This document shows positions 56,501-64,000 of a stretch of 64,000 nt of DNA, piece after piece. Positions within the stretch are counted from its first letter, which is position 1; the number at the start of each line of letters is the position of its first letter. The position numbers and the translations under genes are program-made. Under the pieces are notes generated by a model. The model had not been told where the DNA came from and searched no databases. It was given only the letters and a program-made list of their open reading frames with translations. Source of the DNA: an uncultured Collinsella sp. (GTDB lineage: Bacteria; Actinomycetota; Coriobacteriia; Coriobacteriales; Coriobacteriaceae); assembly GCA_902479075.1 (NCBI GenBank), contig CABSNK010000001.1, positions 62,001 through 126,000 on the forward strand. Direction: 5' to 3'.

Positions 56501-56518
56501 CATCGCCTCAGACCCAAA

Positions 56519-56553
56519 ACCACCACAAAGGGGACAGGCACCTTTGTGGTGGT
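56519..56553. repeat. Palindromic intergenic repeat, family B (copy 3)
   Basis: ACCACCACAAAGGGGACAGG and the mirrored CCTTTGTGGTGGT. It lies directly after pckA in the same centre orientation as the copy at 8253, and can act as a hairpin. Confidence 0.8.
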
Positions 56554-56727
56554 TTTGCTCGCGCGGATGACTCAGGTTACAATACGCCTGACATATCGTC
56601 CCCTTCTCCGGATGGGGACAGCGCAAGCGCTCTTGTGACGGCACCGTAGGACTTTGAAGGTGGCCGTTGTAAGGGCGCTTTTTGTTTAGGCGCCCTCACT
56701 CGGGCGCGCACAATGAAGGGAGCACGT

Positions 56728-57447
56728 ATGAAGAGCTTTATTGCCGAGGATTCATTTTGGGAGCTGTTTCCTCAGGCGGCGGTCGGTGTTGTGGTCGTGG
56801 AGGGTATGAAGCCCGCGGCCCAGATACCTCAAGAGGATGTGGACGCGATAGCGGCGCTGCTCGACCGTGCCAATATCGATGCGGAGCGTCATCTGACCAG
56901 CGATACAATCAGCGAGAACGCACCGGTCAAGGCATGGCGCGAGGCCTATCGTCTGTTCAAGACCAAAAAGGGCGCGCGCTGTTCAATCGAGAACCTGCTC
57001 AAGCGCGTGCTCAAGGGCAAGCCGGTGGGCCACATTACGCCCGCGGTGGATATCTATAACACGGTGTCGCTGTCCTATGCACTGCCCGTGGGAGGCGAGG
57101 ATCTGCATGCGATTGAGGGGGACCTTCGCTTGAAGGTGACCGACGGCGGGGATGCGTTCCTGCCGCTTGGCGAGGAAGCGGACGACCCGACGCTGCCCGG
57201 CGAGCTCGCCTACATTGACGATGCGGGCGCCGTGTGCCGCTGCTGGAACTGGCGCGACGGCGTTCGAACGGCTCTATCCGACGATTCGGCCGACGCGTTT
57301 TTGGCGATTGAGTGCGTAGAGCCCGAGCGCATGGGGGACTGTCAGGCCGCCATCGATCGCTTAGCCGAGCTGCTTGAGCGCTATCTGGGGGCGACGGTTG
57401 TCGTTAAGACGCTTGTGACCCGCGACAATCCCCGCGTGGAGCTGTAG
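56728..57447 (+). CDS. B3/B4 tRNA-binding domain protein
   Basis: The 239-residue protein resembles the B3/B4 domain of phenylalanyl-tRNA synthetase beta (free-standing editing-like domain): KAWREAYRLFKTKKGARCSI, NLLKRVLKGKPVGHITPAVD, YNTVSLSYALPVGGEDL and a final VVKTLVTRDNPRVEL. Such proteins may edit misacylated tRNA or bind amino acids. ATG 56728 is used because GAAGGGAGC precedes it. It is flanked by family B repeats on both sides. Confidence 0.85.
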   Translation: MKSFIAEDSFWELFPQAAVGVVVVEGMKPAAQIPQEDVDAIAALLDRANIDAERHLTSDTISENAPVKAWREAYRLFKTKKGARCSIENLLKRVLKGKPVGHITPAVDIYNTVSLSYALPVGGEDLHAIEGDLRLKVTDGGDAFLPLGEEADDPTLPGELAYIDDAGAVCRCWNWRDGVRTALSDDSADAFLAIECVEPERMGDCQAAIDRLAELLERYLGATVVVKTLVTRDNPRVEL

Positions 57448-57478
57448 CAACTTCTGCAAATCATACTCGCCGGTCAAA

Positions 57479-57513
57479 ACCACCACAAAGGTGCCTGTCC
57501 CCTTTGTGGTGGT
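57479..57513. repeat. Palindromic intergenic repeat, family B (copy 4)
   Basis: ACCACCACAAAGG, centre TGCCTGTC, CCCTTTGTGGTGGT followed by TTTTTA. It lies about 30 bases after the B3/B4 gene and could terminate it. Confidence 0.8.
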
Positions 57514-57620
57514 TTTTATGTTGATGAGTTAACAAATAGGGCGCGCAGTGCTGGCGGCCGCTGGGTACGGTTAAGATGTTTACCCGTTAGCATTATGCAA
57601 GCGAAAGGCGGGCGTCTCCC

Positions 57621-58070
57621 ATGCAGCAGAGCGACGAGACACGTTTCGAGGACTTTGTCGGACTGATCAGCGGACTCTACAAGGAGATCCAGCGCATTAA
57701 GACATCTGAGGGCGCAAGGCTGGGCCTTAAGGGCTCCGACATCATGTGCCTGTACTATCTTGAGCGCAGCAAGGACGGCCTGACTGGTGCCGACCTCGCC
57801 CGCATGGCTGGCGTGACCCGCGCTGCCGTCTCGCGCACGCTGGCGCATCTGGAGGAGGGCGGCTACGTCGAAGTCGACGATTCGGGCGATGCCGCCGTTA
57901 AGTATCGCGCCCCGGTTCGCCTGACCACGTTGGGCGGCGAGAGCATGAACGAGGCTGATTGCATTATTCGTGAAGTGCTCGACACCACCGGCAAGGCCAT
58001 GGGCGTGGAGCAGCGTGAGCAGATGTATGCGTCGCTGCGTACGATTCTCAACACCTTGCGCGAGCTGTAG
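57621..58070 (+). CDS. MarR-family transcriptional regulator
   Basis: The 149-residue winged-helix protein has the MarR layout: LKGSDIMCLYYLERSKDGLT, helix-turn-helix ADLARMAGVTRAAVSRTLAH, wing YVEVDDSGDAAVKYRAPVRL and a C-terminal dimer helix. GCGAAAGGCGG precedes it. The neighbouring DegV gene 120 bases downstream could be a target; no operator was identified. Because DegV handles fatty acids, a FabT-like role is possible but unproven. Confidence 0.88.
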   Translation: MQQSDETRFEDFVGLISGLYKEIQRIKTSEGARLGLKGSDIMCLYYLERSKDGLTGADLARMAGVTRAAVSRTLAHLEEGGYVEVDDSGDAAVKYRAPVRLTTLGGESMNEADCIIREVLDTTGKAMGVEQREQMYASLRTILNTLREL

Positions 58071-58189
58071 GGCCGCCTGGGCATTTGCTTCCCATTATCA
58101 ACTGCATCGTCCCGTTTAAGCGCGTGTACCGTGCCGGGGCATTGCTGTCAAAATTCCCTGCGCGGGACCTGCGCAAGAAAGGATTCGCT

Positions 58190-59044
58190 ATGTCCGTCCG
58201 CATTATTACCGATTCCGCAAGCGATATGTCGCCGGCCGAGCACCCGGCACTGGACGTTTTGCCGCTGTCCGTCTCCTTTGGCACCGATGTGTTCATGGAT
58301 GGCGTCGACATCGATCACCAGCGCTTTTACGAGATGCTCGTGGAGCGCGATGAGCTGCCCAAGACCGGCCAGGTCAACCCGTACGCGTTCTCGCAGGCTA
58401 TCGCCGAGATTCGCGAAGCCGGCGATGAGGCTGTGATTATTACCGTGGGCGCTAAGCTGTCGGGCACCAATCAGAGCGCCCGTACCGCACTAGCCGAGGC
58501 GCCGGGCGGCGATGTGTACGTGGTTGATAGCAACAACGTCACCCTGGGTGAACGCATTCTGGTCGAGTATGCGCTGCGCTTGGTGAACGAGGGCCGTAGC
58601 GCGGCCCAGATCGCGGCGGCGGTCGAGGCCGTGCGCGACCGCGTGGTGGTTATCGGCCTGCTCGAGACGCTGGAGTACCTGGTGCGCGGCGGTCGCCTGT
58701 CTGCTGCTGCCGGCGCCGTGGGTACGCTGCTCAACGTAAAGCCCGTGGTAGCTGCCGAGGACGGTCTGATTGTGCAGCTGGGAAAGGCGCGCGGTTCCAA
58801 GAACGGCCGCAACCTGCTGAACCAAAAGGTCGAAAAGGCGGGCGGCATCGACTTTTCCATGCCGCTGGCGCTCGGCTATACGGGCCTTTCGGATGCGGTG
58901 CTCAAGAAGTATATCGAGGACAGCGCGGCACTGTGGGCTGGCCACACCGAGGGCGAGCTGCCCGTTCACACCATCGGTGCCACCATCGGTACCCACGTAG
59001 GCCCCGGTGCCGTAGCCGTAGCCTTCTTCCATCCCGCCAACTAA
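58190..59044 (+). CDS. DegV family fatty-acid-binding protein (second copy)
   Basis: The 284-residue protein starts MSVRIITDSASDMSPAE and has LPKTGQVNPYAFSQAI, ETLEYLVRGGRLSAAAGAVG and TIGATIGTHVGPGAVAVAFF, all standard for DegV/FakB. It shares the fold and key TDS and H-GP-A residues with the gene at 1020-1880. AAGAAAGGA precedes ATG 58190. It lies behind a MarR-type regulator. Confidence 0.88.
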   Translation: MSVRIITDSASDMSPAEHPALDVLPLSVSFGTDVFMDGVDIDHQRFYEMLVERDELPKTGQVNPYAFSQAIAEIREAGDEAVIITVGAKLSGTNQSARTALAEAPGGDVYVVDSNNVTLGERILVEYALRLVNEGRSAAQIAAAVEAVRDRVVVIGLLETLEYLVRGGRLSAAAGAVGTLLNVKPVVAAEDGLIVQLGKARGSKNGRNLLNQKVEKAGGIDFSMPLALGYTGLSDAVLKKYIEDSAALWAGHTEGELPVHTIGATIGTHVGPGAVAVAFFHPAN

Positions 59045-59057
59045 CCAACCTGCCAAC

Positions 59058-59147
59058 AAATGATCCCTTGGGGACGGAGGAAAACGGATCATCGACCGCA
59101 CGGAGGCCGTGAATGATCCGTTTTCCTCCGTCCCCAAGGGATCATTT
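59058..59147. repeat. Perfect 35-bp inverted repeat element
   Basis: AAATGATCCCTTGGGGACGG and 15 further bases (59058-59092) are exactly mirrored at 59113-59147 with a 20-base centre. It lies just before the alkyltransferase-like gene; the right arm ends about 35 bases before its start, so a hairpin could affect expression. Confidence 0.75.
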
Positions 59148-59181
59148 CTTTATGCTGTTAATGCGGAGAAGGGAGCGAGCG

Positions 59182-59502
59182 ATGGCGTCTGAGGGTTTTT
59201 TTGAGCGGGTGTATGAGGTGGTTGAGCAGATCCCCGAGGGGATGGTCGCCACGTATGGTCAGGTGGCGCTGCTCGCCGGTCGCGCGCGAAGTGCACGTTA
59301 TGTGGGGTATGCGCTGCATAGCAACCCACGCCCTGGTCAAATTCCCTGTCATCGCGTGGTGTTTGCCGACGGCCGTATCTGTGAGGGCTTTGCCTTTGGC
59401 GGTCCCGATGCTCAGCGCGAGCTCTTAATGGGGGAGGGCGTGGCGTTTACCGATTCCATGCACGTCGACTTGGCCGCCTGTCGCTGGCCAGCTGGACTCT
59501 AA
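59182..59502 (+). CDS. Methylated-DNA cysteine methyltransferase C-domain (alkyltransferase-like) protein
   Basis: The 106-residue protein is only the DNA-binding/active-site domain of the MGMT family: PEGMVATYGQVALLAGRARS, YVGYALHSNP and the active-site PCHRVVFADGRI. Unlike typical ATL proteins, which have PWHR, it keeps the acceptor Cys. The N-terminal domain of Ogt/Ada is absent. It may repair O6-alkylguanine or flag lesions. GGAGAAGGGAG precedes ATG 59182. Confidence 0.85.
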   Translation: MASEGFFERVYEVVEQIPEGMVATYGQVALLAGRARSARYVGYALHSNPRPGQIPCHRVVFADGRICEGFAFGGPDAQRELLMGEGVAFTDSMHVDLAACRWPAGL

Positions 59503-59521
59503 CAGTTCTGCCGTGGCCAAA

Positions 59522-59556
59522 ACCACCACGAAGGTGCCTGTCCCCTTTGTGATGGT
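59522..59556. repeat. Palindromic intergenic repeat, family B (copy 5)
   Basis: ACCACCACGAAGG, centre TGCCTGTC, CCCTTTGTGATGGT. Two mismatches from the family core make it the most diverged copy. It follows the alkyltransferase-like gene. Confidence 0.75.
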
Positions 59557-59741
59557 TTTCCATTGTAGGTTTACCGGGGCTAACTTATGGAGAAGCTATG
59601 GCGGCTCATATTGATGCTGCAAAGTAAACCACGGTGAACTATATTTTATTCAACAACGGAGCGGGCAATAGGCGATGAAAAAGCCTGCCCTGTTGAGTTT
59701 GATTCGCATCCCTCCCCTCTGTGCGATTCAACGGTGTACTT

Positions 59742-59787
59742 CGGGAACGGGCCCGCTGGCAACTGACTGCCGGCGGGCCCGTTCCCG
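59742..59787. terminator. Strong GC hairpin in the gap before trpS
   Basis: CGGGAACGGGCCCGCTGGC and GCCGGCGGGCCCGTTCCCG form a 19-bp stem with one mismatch, followed by TTTGT. It lies in the 390-base gap 59503-59896, where no gene was found, and may end transcription from the left. Confidence 0.6.
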
Positions 59788-59833
59788 TTTGTCGGGGGAG
59801 TGCGATGGGCGGAGCCGAACCGGTCGGGCACCA

Positions 59834-59866
59834 AAAAAAGGCGGACGCCGTAGCGCCCGCCCTATA
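59834..59866 (-). terminator. trpS terminator
   Basis: On the minus strand GGCGGGCGCTA-CGGCGTCCGCC forms a stem followed by seven T. It lies about 30 bases after the trpS stop. Confidence 0.75.
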
Positions 59867-59896
59867 GCAATCGAAAGTTCAAGCCAGCAGGTCGGT

Positions 59897-60946
59897 CTAG
59901 TACACCATGCCCATGGCGTCCCGAACCTCGGCCAGGGTCTGCTCGGCGATCTCGTTGGCGCGACGGTTGCCCTCGTGCAGCACGTCCTTCACGTAGTCCA
60001 GATCGTTCTCGTAGCGCTGACGACGCTCGCGGATCGGCGCGAAGTACTCGTTGACGGCCTCGGTCACGTACTTCTTGAGCTGGCCGGAGCCGCCCATGCC
60101 AATCTCCTCGGCAATCTCGACCTCGGAACGGCCGGTGCAGATCGCGGCGGTCGAAAGCAGGCCGGAAACGCCGGGGCGGTTCTCGGGATCAAACGTGATC
60201 ATGCGCTCGGAGTCGGTCTGGCTCTTCTTGATGCGCTTGGCCGTCTCCTCGGCGGTCATCGAGATGTTGATGGCGTTGCCGTAGCTCTTGCTCATCTTGC
60301 GACCGTCCAGGCCGTGCAGCAGTGGGGTCTCGGACAGCAGCGCATCGACCTCGGGGAACACCTTGCCGTAGCGGTTGTTAAAGCGGCGGGCGATGGTGCG
60401 GGTGAGCTCGATGTGCGGCAGCTGATCGCGACCGACGGGCACCACATTGCCCTTGCAGAACAGGATGTCGCAGGCCTGGTGCACCGGGTAGGTGAGCAGA
60501 AGGCCGGTGAGCTCGTGGCCCGAGGCCTCCATCTCGGCCTTGACCGTGGGGTTGCGCGCCAGCTCAGCCTCGGACACCAGCGACAGGAACGGCAGCATGA
60601 GCTGGTTTGCGGCGGGCACGGCGGAGTGCGCGTAGATCATGGTCTTGTCGGGGTCGATTCCGCAGGCAAGGTAGTCCATCACCATGTTGTACACGTTGTC
60701 CTGGATATGCTCGGTGGTGTCGCGGTCGGTGATGACCTGGTAGTCGGCGATGAGCACGTTGGTCTTGGCGCCCATGTTCTGCAGTTCAACACGGCCCTTG
60801 AGGGTGCCAAAGTAGTGGCCTAGGTGCAGGCGGCCGGTGGGGCGGTCGCCGGTAAGCATGGTGAACTTCTCGGGCGTCTTGGCCAGGCCCTCGCGAATGG
60901 CGTTGCTCTTTTGCAACGCGACTTCGTAGCTGTTCTCGTTTGGCAT
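59897..60946 (-). CDS. trpS: Tryptophanyl-tRNA synthetase
   Basis: This 349-residue class I synthetase charges tRNA-Trp. It has TGDRPTGRLHLGHYFGTL (HIGH-type HLGH), VGRDQLPHIELTR and the KMSKS loop GRKMSKSYGNAINIS. The charged N-terminal ~25 residues are an extension. Start 60946 is preferred because TTAGGAGC precedes it; a longer start at 60976 is possible. No T-box leader was found upstream. Confidence 0.94.
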   Translation of the reverse strand: MPNENSYEVALQKSNAIREGLAKTPEKFTMLTGDRPTGRLHLGHYFGTLKGRVELQNMGAKTNVLIADYQVITDRDTTEHIQDNVYNMVMDYLACGIDPDKTMIYAHSAVPAANQLMLPFLSLVSEAELARNPTVKAEMEASGHELTGLLLTYPVHQACDILFCKGNVVPVGRDQLPHIELTRTIARRFNNRYGKVFPEVDALLSETPLLHGLDGRKMSKSYGNAINISMTAEETAKRIKKSQTDSERMITFDPENRPGVSGLLSTAAICTGRSEVEIAEEIGMGGSGQLKKYVTEAVNEYFAPIRERRQRYENDLDYVKDVLHEGNRRANEIAEQTLAEVRDAMGMVY

Positions 60947-61121
60947 GATTGCTCCTAACGTATGTTCATGGGTCAAGATGATAACGCGTTTATTGGAGGG
61001 GCGGGGCGTAAGCAGGCGAGGGGCGGGAGAGGGGCGGCTTGTGCGATGGGTGGCTTGCGCGCTGGGTGCGGCGCGGCTGCGCTATGCCAGCGGCGCCTGG
61101 ACGCATCCTCGGCAGCTTATC

Positions 61122-62321
61122 CTAGAGCTTGTGGTGGCGCTCTTCCTTACGATCCTCTGCTGCTTGCTCCTCCTGCTTAAAAGCGGGGTCGTCGGGGGTT
61201 ACCAGCTCGTCCTCGTGCGTGCGCTTGTTGTAATGGTGACGCAGCACGGGCTCAAACAGGTGCAGGTGCTTGGCGAAGGCCGCCGAGCCGATGGCGAGCA
61301 CGGTAAAGATGAGCACGCGCATGGGGACCTCGACCTGATTGATGGCGGCGGCGCCGGCCGAAAGCAAAATGCACCAGGCGTAGATGAGCAGTACGGCCTG
61401 CTTTTGGTTGTAGCCCTCTTGAATGAGGCGGTGGTGGATGTGGCCCTTGTCGGCCTGCCCGATGCTAATGTGGGCGCGCTTACGGCGCACGATAGCGCTA
61501 AACGTATCGATGATGGGCACGCCGGCTACGATGAGCGGGATGATGAGCGAGGTAAGCGCGGCGGTGCGGCTCACGTTGAGCAGCGAGATGGAACCCAGCG
61601 CAAAGCCCAGAAGCAGCGACCCCGAGTCGCCCAAGAAGATGCTCGCGGGGTTGAAGTTATAGCGCAAGAAGGCGAGGCACGAGCCAAAGAGCGCGATGGA
61701 GAGCGCGGCAGCGTCGATGCGGCCCGAGAGCGCGGCGACCGAAAACATCGTGAACGACGCGATGCCGCAGATGCCTATGGCCAGACCGTCGAGGCCGTCG
61801 ATAAGGTTGATGATGTTGGTGAACGCCACCAGGTAGACAATGGTGATGGGGTAGGCGAGCCAGCCGAGCATGATCTCGCCAGGAGCAAATGGGTTGACGA
61901 TGACGCCGATGCGCAGGCCGCCCACGCAGGCGATGAGCGCGGCGAGGGCCTGGCCGGCCAGCTTTTGCTTGGGCTTGAGCTGGTAGACGTCGTCGATCAC
62001 GCCGGTCGCAAAGATGGCGGTAAAAGAAAGCGCAAGTATGGGGTAGCTGATGTGCAGACGGGGGTGGGGCACCAAAACGGGTGGCCAGCCCAGGTACCAG
62101 GTGCCTAGGATGTGAACAATGCAGGCGACGACGAGGCCCAAAAAGACCGCCGTGCCACCCATGCGCGGGATGGGCTTAGTGTTGATGCGGCGCTTGGAAG
62201 GATAGTCGACGGCGTCGAGCTTGATTGCCAGGCGCTTGACCAGGGGCACCGTAAGGAAGGTCGTGATAAAAGCCGCGACCGCCACGCATAGGTACGGTAT
62301 GAAGCTCGTGGAGGAAGCCAT
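61122..62321 (-). CDS. MraY/WecA-family undecaprenyl-phosphate sugar-1-phosphate transferase
   Basis: The 399-residue membrane enzyme transfers a sugar-1-phosphate (usually GlcNAc-1-P) to undecaprenyl phosphate to start cell-wall polymer synthesis. It has PIPRMGGTAVFLGL, GVIDDVYQLKPKQKL (DD motif), NLIDGLDGLAIG, FLGDSGSLLLGF and ADKGHIHHRLIQEGY, the WecA/TagO-type His motif. The C-terminus is a charged tail (EEQAAEDRKEERHHKL). Start 62321 is likely; a GTG 48 bases upstream is an alternative. It lies alone; no polymer gene cluster is next to it. Confidence 0.9.
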   Translation of the reverse strand: MASSTSFIPYLCVAVAAFITTFLTVPLVKRLAIKLDAVDYPSKRRINTKPIPRMGGTAVFLGLVVACIVHILGTWYLGWPPVLVPHPRLHISYPILALSFTAIFATGVIDDVYQLKPKQKLAGQALAALIACVGGLRIGVIVNPFAPGEIMLGWLAYPITIVYLVAFTNIINLIDGLDGLAIGICGIASFTMFSVAALSGRIDAAALSIALFGSCLAFLRYNFNPASIFLGDSGSLLLGFALGSISLLNVSRTAALTSLIIPLIVAGVPIIDTFSAIVRRKRAHISIGQADKGHIHHRLIQEGYNQKQAVLLIYAWCILLSAGAAAINQVEVPMRVLIFTVLAIGSAAFAKHLHLFEPVLRHHYNKRTHEDELVTPDDPAFKQEEQAAEDRKEERHHKL

Positions 62322-62559
62322 GAATCGATAAACCGCCAAGCGTCGAAGGAAAAGGTCAAAGGATGCCACGCCGCAAAGGGTATAGCTGATTCATGATACT
62401 CGACCAAGGAGGGTGTGAGGAATTGCACGGGCGATAATCACGCGCTTACCAGATATTCGAGTGATAGTGGGGTTCCGCCTAGTGCCTTTTGGGGATCATG
62501 GCGGGATTTGCAATGGCGATTTTCGGCAAAAGAAAACCACCCCCCACGTTACGAAAATG

Positions 62560-62720
62560 AACCCACCTAAAACAGGTGGGTGCCCTCATCGACTGTTCCA
62601 GCGTCCTTAACAACGAAGGATACCTGTACTAGGTACGACTGTGTGGGCTCCCTAAATAAACGCGACGGTTCACCCAGTTGCTCCGCGGGGGGCGGAATAA
62701 CTACATCATAAAGCGGCACT
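62560..62720 (-). ncRNA. Possible structured RNA ending in a terminator hairpin
   Basis: In the 500-base gap between the WecA-like gene and the radical SAM gene, the minus strand shows TACCT-AGTAC-AGGTA and TCCTT-CGTTGTT-AAGGA mini-hairpins, then CCCACCTGTTTTAGGTGGG followed by TTCATTTTC. This is compatible with a small RNA (6S-like size) or an attenuated leader of the WecA-like gene about 240 bases downstream. I could not match it to a named family. Confidence 0.35.
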
Positions 62721-62848
62721 TTGTGGATTCCAGTCTTGACATTACAAAAATCGTGTCGGACGATTACGGCGCCTTGGGGCTCGAGCCGTCTGTGCGGTTG
62801 GTCCCTTTACGTTTGAGCTGCTGAATCGTTGTTTTGGAGCATGTTTTT

Positions 62849-63787
62849 ATGCCGACGTCGTTGACCGAACTTTTTTCGCCCGCCTGCCATTTGTGTCCGC
62901 GCCGTTGCGGTGCGGCGCGCGATGAGGGCGCGCACGGCGTATGCGGTGCTGACGACACGCTCAAAGTGGCCCGCGCGGCGCTTCATATGTGGGAGGAGCC
63001 GCCTATCTCGGGCGAAGCCGGTTCGGGCACGATCTTCTTTAGCGGTTGCTCGCTCAAATGCGTCTATTGTCAGAACCACGAGATCTCGACGGGCAATTTT
63101 GGGCTTGAGATTTCGCCCGAGCGTCTGGTCGAGATTATGTTGGAGCTGCAGGACCAGGGTGCGAACAATATTAATTTAGTGACGGCGACGCACTACGCGC
63201 ACCTGCTGCCGGCTGCGATTGGCGCGGCACGGGCGCGCGGGCTGGTCATCCCCATCGTCTACAATACGAGCGGTTATGAGCGCGCGAGTGCCGTGGCGGC
63301 GCTCGGCGATCTGGTCGATGTATGGCTTACCGACTTTAAGTATGCCGATGCGGCGCTTGCGCAGTCACTGTCTCATATTCAGGACTACCCGCGCGTGGCC
63401 GTGTCGGGCTTAGCGCAAATGGCGCGCGAGATTGAGCGCCGCGGGGGAGAGCTGGTGGACGAGGACGGGCTCATGAAGCGCGGCATGATCGTGCGCCATC
63501 TGGTACTGCCGGGACATGCAGACGATTCGTGTCGCGTGCTGGACCTGGTGTGGCAGACGGTGGGTGATGTGCCGATCTCGGTCATGAACCAGTACACGCC
63601 CAATGCGCTCATGCGCGAGCAGGGCGGCGACCTGGCGCGTGCTGTGACGCGCGAGGAGTACGAGCAGGTGCTCGACCATGCCGATGACCTTGGCTTTACG
63701 ACGATGTTCTGGCAAGAGGGCGGCGCGGTAGACGAGAGCTTTACCCCGGCCTTCGACACCACCGGCGTCCTCACCAGCGCAAAGTAG
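62849..63787 (+). CDS. Radical SAM protein, AmrS / PflA-like
   Basis: The 312-residue enzyme has an N-terminal CHLCPRRCGAARDEGAHGVC cysteine region and the radical SAM cluster motif FSGCSLKCVYCQNHEIS (C-x3-C-x2-C). Further family features are NNINLVTATHYAHLL, PIVYNTSGYE, VWLTDFKYAD and RHLVLPGHADDS, as in the PflA-like YgiQ/AmrS group of anaerobes. The substrate is unknown. GGAG lies nine bases before ATG 62849. It is a single gene. Confidence 0.88.
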   Translation: MPTSLTELFSPACHLCPRRCGAARDEGAHGVCGADDTLKVARAALHMWEEPPISGEAGSGTIFFSGCSLKCVYCQNHEISTGNFGLEISPERLVEIMLELQDQGANNINLVTATHYAHLLPAAIGAARARGLVIPIVYNTSGYERASAVAALGDLVDVWLTDFKYADAALAQSLSHIQDYPRVAVSGLAQMAREIERRGGELVDEDGLMKRGMIVRHLVLPGHADDSCRVLDLVWQTVGDVPISVMNQYTPNALMREQGGDLARAVTREEYEQVLDHADDLGFTTMFWQEGGAVDESFTPAFDTTGVLTSAK

Positions 63788-63796
63788 CGCGTTCGC

Positions 63797-63875
63797 CGAT
63801 GATTTTTCTGGGACGGGGATTAAAAAATCATTCGGTTCACAATGATTTTTAATCCCCGTCCCAGAAAAATCATCG
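63797..63875. repeat. Inverted repeat, family D (full copy)
   Basis: CGATGATTTTTCTGGGACGG and following bases (63797-63832) are mirrored at 63841-63875 with one extra A in the left arm. The arm recurs alone at 51006-51036, and a shorter piece (TCCCCGTCCCAAAAAGA) at about 63909. It follows the radical SAM gene and may terminate it. Confidence 0.7.
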
Positions 63876-63980
63876 GGAGGATCGCTTGCTCGAAAGGTAG
63901 TCAAAATATCCCCGTCCCAAAAAGACTGGGTATTGGGCGTTGACAGTTGGCGAGCCGTAGGTAAAATAACAACTTGTCCT

Positions 63981-64000
63981 GGGGACGTAGCTCAGTTGGG
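63981..64000 (+). tRNA. 5' end of a tRNA gene (partial)
   Basis: GGGGACGTAGCTCAGTTGGG fits a tRNA 5' acceptor (GGGGACG), TA spacer and D arm (GCTCAGTTGGG). The gene runs off the right edge, so the anticodon is not visible. The start resembles tRNA-Ala, but the isotype is not established. Confidence 0.75.

Noticed and set aside
8253..59556. The regularly similar palindromes as a CRISPR array
   Set aside because: Copies are scattered over 51 kb between genes, with no regular spacers and no cas genes.
60947..61000. A T-box leader upstream of trpS
   Set aside because: No T-box consensus or antiterminator was seen in the bases before the start.

Overview
The window looks like a chromosome segment of a high-GC anaerobic gut actinobacterium of the Coriobacteriia, most likely Collinsella. 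This rests on the GC-rich coding style, the gene set (Pst phosphate importer, ATP-dependent PEP carboxykinase, two DegV proteins, SerA/SerC) and several short palindromic repeat families scattered between genes. The genus call is inference, not a database result.

Layout. 1-412 (minus): cut-off fragment resembling the primase domain of TOTE conflict systems, followed by a 232-bp MITE-like element with perfect 36-bp ends. 1.0-11.6 kb: housekeeping genes (DegV, two HAD phosphatases, M20 dipeptidase, pstSCAB, an ABC-F ATPase, a DtxR-like regulator). 11.9-14.6 kb: a zinc/cadmium-type efflux set on the minus strand (ArsR/SmtB regulator, stand-alone HMA metal-binding protein, P1B ATPase) with three copies of one operator-like palindrome. 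14.9-25.8 kb: exonuclease, predicted metal exporter, UPF0178 and HdeD-like proteins, nitroreductase, two histidine phosphatases, a truncated M20 remnant, a nuclease-like hypothetical, serA and serC.

26.3-48.1 kb is the main accessory region: a type 1 BREX phage-defence locus in the order brxA, brxB, brxC, pglX, cargo, pglX C-terminal part, pglZ, brxL, then two unrecognised genes. Three reading-frame interruptions occur in it. brxC has one in-frame TAG. pglX is out of frame after a run of eight G, a likely phase-variation switch. A SIR2-like gene is broken by a perfect 13-bp tandem duplication. In addition, the last ~320 residues of PglX are encoded 6.4 kb downstream of the rest. The gap holds the SIR2-like gene, a 1230-residue RecQ-like helicase and a DUF3800 protein; the last two are bracketed by an imperfect 48-bp direct repeat. 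As read, the locus should be OFF or impaired, with intact BrxA, BrxB, PglZ and BrxL and a possibly self-contained helicase/DUF3800 cargo.

48.2-64 kb: housekeeping again (NhaP2-like antiporter, metallophosphatase, frameshifted flippase, lactate permease, pckA, B3/B4-domain protein, MarR regulator, second DegV, alkyltransferase-like protein, trpS, MraY/WecA-like transferase, radical SAM protein), many palindromic repeats, a possible structured RNA, and the 5' end of a tRNA at the right edge.
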